Shown here: one piece after another, positions 6,630-11,477 of the stretch | How the letters are laid out: each line of letters starts with the position of its first letter | Numbering within the stretch: position 1 is the stretch's first letter | Assembly (NCBI GenBank): GCA_023405705.1 | Contig: JAEXXR010000209.1 | Span: 1 to 11,477 of the forward strand | DNA: 11,477 bases | Direction: 5' to 3' | Source of the DNA: Actinomycetes bacterium | GTDB lineage: Bacteria; Actinomycetota; Thermoleophilia; Solirubrobacterales; Solirubrobacteraceae | The notes under the pieces: generated by a model | The model's input: the letters and a program-made list of their open reading frames with translations, nothing else | Database searches by the model: none | What the model was told of the DNA's origin: nothing | Position numbers and translations under genes: made by a program

Positions 6630-7967
6630 TCAGCGCTTCGCGGCGACGGTGATGCGGCCGCCGTCGGCGGGGGTGAAGGTGACGAAGCGGCGGACGATCC
6701 GCTCGGGGGCGGCGCCGGGCGCGGGCGCGAGGCGGGCGGCGGCGAAGACCTCCTGCAGCACGACGCGCATCTCGAACAGCGCGAAGCTGGCGCCGAGGCA
6801 GCGGCGGACGCCGCCGCCGAAGGGGATCCACTCGTAGGTCCCCGGTCTGCGGCGCAGGAAGCGCTCGGGGCGGAAGGCGTGCGGCTCCGGGTACAGGACC
6901 GGGTCGTGGTGGATCAGCCATATGCTCGGCGCGATGTTCACGCCGGCCGGCAGCTGCCAGCCGCCGAAGGCCATCGGCGCCTGCAGCTTGCGCACGACCG
7001 CCGGCACGACCGGCCGCAGCCGCAGCGTCTCGGTGATGACGGCGTCGAGGTAGACGGTCCCGTCGCGCCAGCCGGAGGCGGCCTCGCGCTCCAGCCGCGC
7101 CAGCACGGCCGGCTCGCGCGTGACGCGCTCCAGCGTCCACGACAGCGCGGTCGCGGTCGTCTCGTGGCCGGCGACGAGCAGCGTCATCAGCTCGTCGCGC
7201 AGCTCGGCGTCGGTCATCGGCGCGCCGTCCTCGTCGCGCGCCTCCAGCAGCAGCGAGAGGATGTCGTCGCGGCCGCCGGAGCCGGCGGCCAGCTCGGCGC
7301 GGCGGGCGGCGATCTCCTCGTAGATCATCGCGTCGGCCGGGGCCATCATCTGCTTCAGGCGACCCCACGGCGAGCGCGGGCGGGCGCCCTCCGATCTCGT
7401 GAACTGGAGCAGCAGCAGCCGGCCCGGCTGGACGGCGGCGTCGAGCAGCTGCCGCAGCGGCTCGGCCAGCCGCTCCGAGCGGGCGCGGTCCTCGACGCCG
7501 AAGACGACCCGCAGGATCACCTCCAGCGTGATCGCCTGCATCGTCTCGCGCGCGGCGACCGGCTCGCCGACCGGCCAGTGCGCCAGCTGCTCGCGTGCGA
7601 TCGCGGCGATCCGCTCGCCGTAGGCGCGCATCCGCTCGCCGTGGAACGACGGCAGCAGCAGCCGCCGCTGGCGCAGGTGCTCAGGCCCGTCGAGCAGCAG
7701 CACCGAGCGCGGGCCGAGCAGCGGTCTCAGCACGACGTTGCCCTCGCCGGCGTACAGCAGCGCCGGGTCGCCGGTCAGGACCTCTCGCGCGACCGCCGGG
7801 TCCGACGACAGCACGACGATCCGGCCCTTCGAGATCTCCAGCGTGAAGAGCGACCCGTAGCGGTCGCGACAGGCCTCGAGGAAGCCGGTCGGCTGCAGCA
7901 GGAAACGGGCGGCGGAGACGGCGCGCGGACCGCGCGGACCCGGCGGCAGGCCGGCGCGCGACGGCAC
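6630..7967 (-). CDS. Cytochrome P450
   Basis: The product is a 445-residue soluble heme monooxygenase with all core signatures: I-helix AGHETT (266-271), K-helix ETLR (313-316), FRPERF (365-370), and the heme loop FGGGVRRCLG (383-392) with cysteine ligand C390. The start PPGPRGP (8-14) and LDGPEHLRQRRLLLPSFHG (92-110) resemble the CYP110/CYP135/CYP138 group of cyanobacteria and mycobacteria; that subfamily placement is from memory of motif style. GTG at 7967 is the first in-frame start after a stop (CTA at 8028-8030 on the plus strand) and gives a normal P450 length, but no clear ribosome-binding site precedes it. No ferredoxin or reductase gene is visible, so redox partners must come from elsewhere. 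A small membrane protein gene lies 60 nt upstream and the S51 pair follows downstream, all on the same strand. The substrate is unknown; lipids or terpenoids are typical of the group. Confidence 0.95.
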   Translation of the reverse strand: MPSRAGLPPGPRGPRAVSAARFLLQPTGFLEACRDRYGSLFTLEISKGRIVVLSSDPAVAREVLTGDPALLYAGEGNVVLRPLLGPRSVLLLDGPEHLRQRRLLLPSFHGERMRAYGERIAAIAREQLAHWPVGEPVAARETMQAITLEVILRVVFGVEDRARSERLAEPLRQLLDAAVQPGRLLLLQFTRSEGARPRSPWGRLKQMMAPADAMIYEEIAARRAELAAGSGGRDDILSLLLEARDEDGAPMTDAELRDELMTLLVAGHETTATALSWTLERVTREPAVLARLEREAASGWRDGTVYLDAVITETLRLRPVVPAVVRKLQAPMAFGGWQLPAGVNIAPSIWLIHHDPVLYPEPHAFRPERFLRRRPGTYEWIPFGGGVRRCLGASFALFEMRVVLQEVFAAARLAPAPGAAPERIVRRFVTFTPADGGRITVAAKR

Positions 7968-8027
7968 GCGCGGGATGGGCGGCGCTGCTGCGGCGGTGTC
8001 CGGGACGGTCGAGGCGATCCGACGACG

Positions 8028-8396
8028 CTAGCGCGACGCGGCCGCCGACACGCCGGTTCCCGGCGCGGCGCCGGCGTCGCCGCCCGAGCGGCTGCGCTCG
8101 AAGCGGTCGACGCGCGCCCACGCGATCAGCCCGACGACGCCGGAGACGACGAAGACCGCAGGCCACGAGCCGATCGCTCTGCCGAGCGGGTGGGAGAGCG
8201 CGAAGGCGGCGAGGTAGGCGGCGACGAGCAGCAGCGCGACCGCGAGGCCCTGCGCGCGGCGCCAGCGCAGCCCGCACCAGAGCGCGCCGAGGAACAGCAC
8301 GATCCCGCCGAGCGGACGGACGCCGGTGAGGTCGGCGACGGCGAAGCCGACGAGCAGGGAGCCGGCCGCGACGGGCCACGTGGGGAGGCGCTGCAC
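8028..8396 (-). CDS. Small multi-pass membrane protein, unknown function
   Basis: The product is 122 residues with about four predicted membrane helices, near residues 8-24, 28-43, 50-68 and 77-95. Basic loops include RWRR (44-47). A polar, Ala/Gly/Ser-rich tail of about 25 residues follows RVDRFERSRS (95-104). I do not recognise a family. GTG at 8396 is preferred: the frame stays open far upstream, but there it loses hydrophobic character and runs antisense to the 8520 gene. A TACCCT -10-like hexamer ends 7 nt before this GTG and no ribosome-binding site is visible, which fits leaderless translation. It is first in the minus-strand group, 60 nt ahead of the P450, and divergent from the 8520 gene. 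The hydrophobic periodicity and clean ends make it a likely real gene, but homology was not tested. Confidence 0.7.
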   Translation of the reverse strand: MQRLPTWPVAAGSLLVGFAVADLTGVRPLGGIVLFLGALWCGLRWRRAQGLAVALLLVAAYLAAFALSHPLGRAIGSWPAVFVVSGVVGLIAWARVDRFERSRSGGDAGAAPGTGVSAAASR

Positions 8397-8409
8397 GGCC
8401 GACAGGGTA
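8397..8409 (-). promoter_or_regulatory. Candidate leaderless promoter of the membrane-protein gene
   Basis: On the minus strand, TACCCT (8409 to 8404) fits the actinobacterial TANNNT -10 element. Seven nucleotides later comes the GTG start codon, which would coincide with the transcription start. No convincing -35 element is seen at the expected position. Confidence 0.4.
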
Positions 8410-8466
8410 GCGGCGGCGGGGGCGTCGCGCGCTCGCGCACGCGCCCGGACCGTCGCTTCAGCCCCG

Positions 8467-8472
8467 TACGCT
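8467..8472 (+). promoter_or_regulatory. Candidate -10 element for the GX3-repeat membrane protein gene
   Basis: TACGCT fits TANNNT and would start transcription near 8479, giving a leader of about 40 nt that includes the strong ribosome-binding site at 8505-8511. The -35 region has no clear match. The 8397-8519 gap is therefore a compact divergent promoter region. Confidence 0.35.
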
Positions 8473-8504
8473 TCGCGCCGACTACCGGTCAATGGACGCC
8501 GAAC

Positions 8505-8511
8505 GAGGAGG
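8505..8511 (+). promoter_or_regulatory. Strong ribosome-binding site fixing the start at 8520
   Basis: GAGGAGG lies 8 nt before ATG 8520. It decides this start within a frame that is spuriously open for about 2 kb upstream. Confidence 0.85.
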
Positions 8512-8519
8512 ACGTGCAG

Positions 8520-9293
8520 ATGTCGACCAGTGACCTGCCGCCGGATCAGGAGCCGACGCGCGTGAACCCGCCCGCCGGCGGGCAGGCCGGGCAGGCAGGC
8601 GGCGCGGGGACGCCGGCCGCCGGGCGTGCCGGACAGCCGGGCGGGGCGCAGCCGCCCGGCCAGGGCGACAGAAAGACCTTCAGCGCGGGCGTGCTCGCGG
8701 CGGTCGCGATCGCGGTGCTCGTGATCGCCGGCATCGGCGGCTACCTGATCGGCCACAGCAGCGGCGACGACGAGGGCACCAAGAGCGGCGAGGAGGCCGG
8801 CCAGCAGGCGGGCTTCCAGGAGGGCGTCGAGAAGGGCCGCCTCGAGGGCAGAGCCGAGTTCGCCAGAGGGACGCCCGGCTACCAGGCGATCTACGACGCC
8901 GGCAAGGCCGAGGGGATCAGGGTCGGCACCGCGCAGGGCGAGCGCACCGGCGAGGAGCAGGGCAGAGCGCAGGGCCAGAGAGTCGGCTTCCAGAGAGGCG
9001 AGCAGGTCGGCATCTCGACCGGCCAGGCCGAGGGCGTCAGACAGGGCGCCGCCGCCGTGCTCGGCGGCTTCTCGAACTGGACCGACGGCGCCTACTACAT
9101 CGTCACGGTCGGGGCCAGCTCGACCGAGGGCGTGCCGTACACGATCACGAGCCGCAGCCAGCTGCAGCCGGACACCAGCTACCAGCTGTGCCAGCAGGGC
9201 GGCGGCCAGCAGGTCTGCAGCGCGCCGGTGACGGCGTCGGCCTCCGACGCCGCCTCCGAGGACGACGGCGGGGCCGGCACCCCGGACGAGTAG
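8520..9293 (+). CDS. Single-pass membrane protein with long GX3 (glycine-every-fourth-residue) repeat
   Basis: The product is 257 residues and I do not recognise a named family. Residues 1-50 are a disordered Gly/Pro/Ala/Gln-rich segment and 55-78 a single hydrophobic helix. From 86 on, glycine occurs exactly every fourth residue: 86, 90, 94, 98, 102, 106 and 110. After a break (111-127, containing RGTPGYQAIYDA) the pattern resumes at 128 and continues without a miss to 176 (13 glycines). The intervening residues are mostly Glu, Gln, Arg and Ala. Residues 181-235 look like a small folded domain (NWTDGAYYIVTV, then Cys224 and Cys233, a possible disulfide), followed by an acidic tail. A few positive residues before the helix (RK, 51-52) suggest N-in, C-out topology, placing the repeat and Cys pair outside the membrane. 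GX3 tracts are known in Yae1/Lto1 proteins and in FliH, where they form closely packed helices; relation to those is not implied. It is divergent from the region 2 genes, with its own ribosome-binding site and a terminator downstream. Confidence 0.88.
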   Translation: MSTSDLPPDQEPTRVNPPAGGQAGQAGGAGTPAAGRAGQPGGAQPPGQGDRKTFSAGVLAAVAIAVLVIAGIGGYLIGHSSGDDEGTKSGEEAGQQAGFQEGVEKGRLEGRAEFARGTPGYQAIYDAGKAEGIRVGTAQGERTGEEQGRAQGQRVGFQRGEQVGISTGQAEGVRQGAAAVLGGFSNWTDGAYYIVTVGASSTEGVPYTITSRSQLQPDTSYQLCQQGGGQQVCSAPVTASASDAASEDDGGAGTPDE

Positions 9294-9302
9294 GGCTGCG
9301 CG

Positions 9303-9324
9303 GGCGCGGGCCGCTGCCCGCGCC
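9303..9324 (+). terminator. GC-rich hairpin just after the GX3 protein gene
   Basis: A perfect 9-bp stem (9303-9311 with 9316-9324) with a CGCT loop begins 10 nt after the stop codon at 9291-9293. There is no T-tract. It is probably part of a tandem terminator with the hairpin at 9342-9379. Confidence 0.6.
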
Positions 9325-9341
9325 ACCGGCGCCTCACCTCA

Positions 9342-9379
9342 CGACGGCCCGTCTCCGCTGCTGCGGAGGCGGGCCGTCG
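9342..9379. terminator. 17-bp perfect hairpin, probable intrinsic terminator
   Basis: The arms 9342-9358 and 9363-9379 pair over 17 positions with one G-T wobble (9352/9369) and close on a 4-nt TGCT loop. Only GCGTTC follows, so this is a U-poor, actinobacterial-style terminator. It isolates the GX3 gene from the next transcription unit. Confidence 0.75.
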
Positions 9380-9483
9380 GCGTTCTGGCGCGCCGGCAAC
9401 ACCGCGCTCGAACGCGCGACGTCACACCGCCCGGCGGTGCCTTGAAACGCCGTCGTACCGGCGATCACGACTGTTGGCGCCGT

Positions 9484-9535
9484 GAAAAAAACATTTCCGT
9501 TTCAACTAGAAAAAACATCGGTGTCTGCTTATAGT
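9484..9535 (+). promoter_or_regulatory. A-tract promoter of the beta-propeller gene (UP-like element plus -10)
   Basis: TATAGT at 9530-9535 is a near-consensus -10 element, preceded by TG at 9526-9527, so transcription should start near 9542. Upstream, GAAAAAAACATTT (9484-9496) sits where an alpha-subunit UP element would be (about -46 to -58). A second copy of the core, GAAAAAACAT, lies at 9509-9518. The -35 position (9507-9512, TAGAAA) is poor. This is the only strongly A/T-rich stretch in the window. Confidence 0.6.
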
Positions 9536-9542
9536 GCCTCGC

Positions 9543-9657
9543 GCTGCGCGGGTCGCGCGCAGCACCGATGGGCCCGGTCGCTAGGACCGGAGGAGAGAGA
9601 TCATCGACAGCACAGAGCCGCACCTCCCCCGGGCGGCTTGCAGATAGGGGCTGGTCC
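9543..9657 (+). promoter_or_regulatory. Structured 5' leader with an orphan Shine-Dalgarno sequence
   Basis: The leader contains an 8-bp hairpin (9543-9550 with 9556-9563) and a 6-bp hairpin (9574-9579 with 9585-9590). It then has GGAGGAGAGAGA (9589-9600), which is not followed by ATG, GTG or TTG at a working distance. CCTCCCCC (9623-9630) can pair either with that orphan site (9589-9593) or, through CCCC, with the GGGG of the real ribosome-binding site AGGGG (9646-9650). No known riboswitch class was recognised. Confidence 0.4.
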
Positions 9658-11477
9658 ATGCCTGACCTTCGCCGAGCCCGACGGCTCGCGCTCACCGCAT
9701 CCGCGGCGCTGCTGCTCCCTGCCGTGGCGGGGAGCACCGCCGACGCCGCCGAGCCGCCTGCCGGGCGGGGCTACGAGCTGGTGTCGCCGCTGGCCACCGG
9801 TGGGATCGCGATCTTCAACGCGCCGTTCGCCGGCTTCGCCCAGACCGGGATCGTCGTCTCATCCGAAGACGGCGAGCGCGTCAACTACAGCGCCTACGGC
9901 AGCTTCGCCGGCAGCGCTTCCAGCGGCGTCACCGGCTTCAGCAGCTACCTCGCAGAGCGCGACGACGCCGGCTGGGAGACGAGCACCCTGCAGCCGCCGC
10001 TGACGTGGCTGCCGACGCTGTCGACCGGCGGCGCCAACCTGCGCGACGTCACCCCCGACCTTGCCTGGTCGGTGATCGCCAGCAACCAGCCGCTCGCCCC
10101 CGGAGTGCCCGACGGGCTGCTGGGCAAGAACCTCTTCCTGCGCTCGACTGCCGACGGCGGCTACACGCGCGTCACCGCGCTGCCGCCCGGCTCCCAGGAG
10201 GACATCGGCTCCGGCAACTACGGCGGCATCTCCGACGACGGCCGCCGCGTCGTCTGGTGGAGCGGCGGCCAGGCGGGCGGGCCGGCGCTGTTCGAGTGGG
10301 TCGACGGCGAGACGCGCGTCGTCCACGCCGGACCGCGCTCGACGCTGCTGCAGTACCAGGAGGCGCGCTTCCCGCGCAACCGCGTGCTGTCCGGCGACGG
10401 CTCGCGGATCGCCTACTCCGCCGTCGTCGGCGGCGTCACCGACCTGTACGTGAGAATCGACGGGACGACGGTGCGCAACGCCTCCGCCTCGCGTCGCACG
10501 CCGGCCGGCGCGGCCGCGCCGCAGACCTTCCACGGGCTGTCGCGCGACGGCAGCGCGGTCTGGTTCTCCAGCAGAGCGGAGCTGACGGACGACGCCAACA
10601 CCGGAGCGGGCCTCGGCACGGACCTCTACCGCTACGACGTCGACGCCGACACGCTGACCGACGTCTCCGTCTCCGCGCACGCGAGAGGCGCCGAGGTGGC
10701 CGGCGTCCTCGGGCTCTCCGACGACGGCAGCACCGCCTACTTCGTCGCGCGCAACGCGATCGGCGGCGAGGGGACCGACGGCGGCTGGAACTTGTTCGTC
10801 GCGCGCGACGGCGAGACGCGCCTGGTCGCCTCGCTGCTCGCCGCCGACAGTCCGAACTGGTCGCGCCTCTCCAACACGCAGACGACGGCGCGCGTGACGC
10901 CCGACGGCGGGCAGCTGCTGTTCGTCTCCAGAGCGAGACTGACCGACTACGACAACCGCCATGCCGTCAGCGGCGTCGCGCAGTGGCAGGTCTTCCGCTT
11001 CGACGCGACCGCGGAGCCGGCGCAGGCGCTCACCTGCGTCTCCTGCAACCCGAGCGGGGCGCGCCCGCTCGGCGACTCGACGATCCAGGGCCAGTACGCC
11101 GGCTCCGGCGGAGCCGCCGCGGCCGGCAAGCTGCCGCGCAACATCTCTGACGACGGCAGCCGCGTCTTCTTCGACAGCGGCGACGCGTTGCTGCCGGAGG
11201 CGAAGAACGGCCGCCAGAACGTCTACCTGTGGGAGGACGGCGAGCTGCAGCTGCTGACCTCCGGCAGCGGCGGCGGCGACGCCCGCTTCGGCGACGCGAG
11301 CGCCAGCGGCGACGACGCGTTCCTGACGACCGACGAGGCGCTGATCCCGGAGACGCCGGTCGACGCGGCCTCGCTGTGGGACGCGCGCGTCGGCGGCGGC
11401 TTCCCGCTGCCGCCGGGCGTGCCGGTCTGCAGCGGCGACGCCTGCCAGGGCCCGCCGTCGCAGCAGCCGCCCGCGAC
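9658..11477 (+). CDS. Secreted beta-propeller (PD40/TolB-like repeat) protein (3' partial)
   Basis: The frame is open from ATG 9658 to the right edge (606 codons, no stop). Residues 1-31 form a signal peptide: basic RRARR (5-9), hydrophobic LALTASAALLLPAVAG, and a cleavage region near ADAA (28-31). The mature part carries repeated strand motifs of the form LSxDGSxxxFxS at about residues 68, 131, 192, 244, 295, 353, 413, 496 and 548. Several are followed by RAELT- or DALL-type segments and by 'LYRYD' or 'VYLWEDG' strands, typical of PD40/WD40-like propellers. A CVSC pair (460, 463) and CSGDAC (591-596) may bind metal or form disulfides. The end turns Pro/Gln-rich, suggesting a linker before a C-terminal segment outside the window. 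Similar proteins of unknown role are common in Solirubrobacterales, as far as I recall. ATG 9658 has AGGGG 8 nt upstream. An in-frame ATG at 9568 would add 30 residues ahead of the signal peptide and lacks a ribosome-binding site, so it is less likely. Confidence 0.85.
   Translation, partial: MPDLRRARRLALTASAALLLPAVAGSTADAAEPPAGRGYELVSPLATGGIAIFNAPFAGFAQTGIVVSSEDGERVNYSAYGSFAGSASSGVTGFSSYLAERDDAGWETSTLQPPLTWLPTLSTGGANLRDVTPDLAWSVIASNQPLAPGVPDGLLGKNLFLRSTADGGYTRVTALPPGSQEDIGSGNYGGISDDGRRVVWWSGGQAGGPALFEWVDGETRVVHAGPRSTLLQYQEARFPRNRVLSGDGSRIAYSAVVGGVTDLYVRIDGTTVRNASASRRTPAGAAAPQTFHGLSRDGSAVWFSSRAELTDDANTGAGLGTDLYRYDVDADTLTDVSVSAHARGAEVAGVLGLSDDGSTAYFVARNAIGGEGTDGGWNLFVARDGETRLVASLLAADSPNWSRLSNTQTTARVTPDGGQLLFVSRARLTDYDNRHAVSGVAQWQVFRFDATAEPAQALTCVSCNPSGARPLGDSTIQGQYAGSGGAAAAGKLPRNISDDGSRVFFDSGDALLPEAKNGRQNVYLWEDGELQLLTSGSGGGDARFGDASASGDDAFLTTDEALIPETPVDAASLWDARVGGGFPLPPGVPVCSGDACQGPPSQQPPA

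Larger units (their letters stand above)
9294..9657 (+). other. 364-bp intergenic region
   Basis: No gene is supported here. In order the region holds two terminator hairpins (9303-9324, 9342-9379), a small hairpin CACCGC-CCG-GCGGTG (9425-9439), an A/T-rich promoter island (9484-9535), and a structured leader (about 9542-9657) before the beta-propeller gene. Confidence 0.7.

Noticed and set aside
6520..7368. N-terminal part of the minus-strand frame leading into S51 copy B
   Set aside because: It overlaps the P450 gene in another frame and gives Arg-rich nonsense. The S51 fold begins right at ATG 6519.
6576..8519. Upstream part of the plus-strand frame that ends at 9293
   Set aside because: It runs antisense to the P450 and membrane-protein genes with no domains. 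The real start is ATG 8520, after GAGGAGG.
8403..9326. Upstream extension of the 8028-8396 membrane-protein frame
   Set aside because: It is antisense to the GX3 gene; hydrophobic, protein-like character starts only after GTG 8396.
9543..9657. Known riboswitch classes (c-di-GMP, c-di-AMP) in the leader
   Set aside because: The conserved core sequences of these classes as I remember them are absent. Only generic hairpins are visible.
1..11477. tRNA, rRNA, CRISPR array, insertion sequence or prophage
   Set aside because: No cloverleaf, array of spaced repeats, transposase/integrase motif or terminal inverted repeats were found by reading.

Overview
The window is about 11.5 kb of very GC-rich DNA with G/C at almost every third codon position. 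The arginine codon AGA is nevertheless common and AGG is almost absent. Together with a mycobacterial-type fabG4/htdX lipid cluster and a secreted beta-propeller (PD40-like) protein ending in a CxGxxC motif, this suggests an actinomycete of the Thermoleophilia/Solirubrobacterales (Conexibacter-like). That placement is inference from codon use and gene content; no rRNA or marker gene is present.

Region 1 (1-4679, + strand) is a tight fatty-acyl operon. It holds the 5'-truncated high-molecular-weight 3-oxoacyl reductase (FabG4-like), a MaoC/HtdX-like double-hotdog dehydratase 4 nt later, a divergent acyl-CoA dehydrogenase-like subunit sharing an ATGA overlap, and after 30 nt a canonical acyl-CoA dehydrogenase. 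Together they could carry out the dehydrogenation, hydration/dehydration and ketoreduction steps of a beta-oxidation or elongation cycle. A thiolase (FadA2-like) is the expected missing partner, probably upstream. The two dehydrogenases look like the two halves of a heteromeric enzyme.

Region 2 (4905-8396, - strand) meets region 1 at a convergent junction with a strong hairpin terminator (4794-4839). Read in transcription order (right to left) it holds a small membrane protein, a cytochrome P450, and two tandem paralogous S51 (peptidase E-like) serine hydrolases. No function is known for this grouping.

Region 3 (8520-9293, + strand) is divergent from region 2. It encodes a single-pass membrane protein whose post-membrane segment has glycine at every fourth residue, 7 and then 13 times in register. 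Two GC-rich hairpins follow it.

Region 4 (9380-11477, + strand) starts with a strikingly A/T-rich promoter island and a roughly 115-nt structured leader. The leader contains a strong Shine-Dalgarno sequence that has no start codon. It precedes a large exported beta-propeller-like protein that runs off the right edge of the window. No tRNA, rRNA, CRISPR array, transposase or phage gene was seen.
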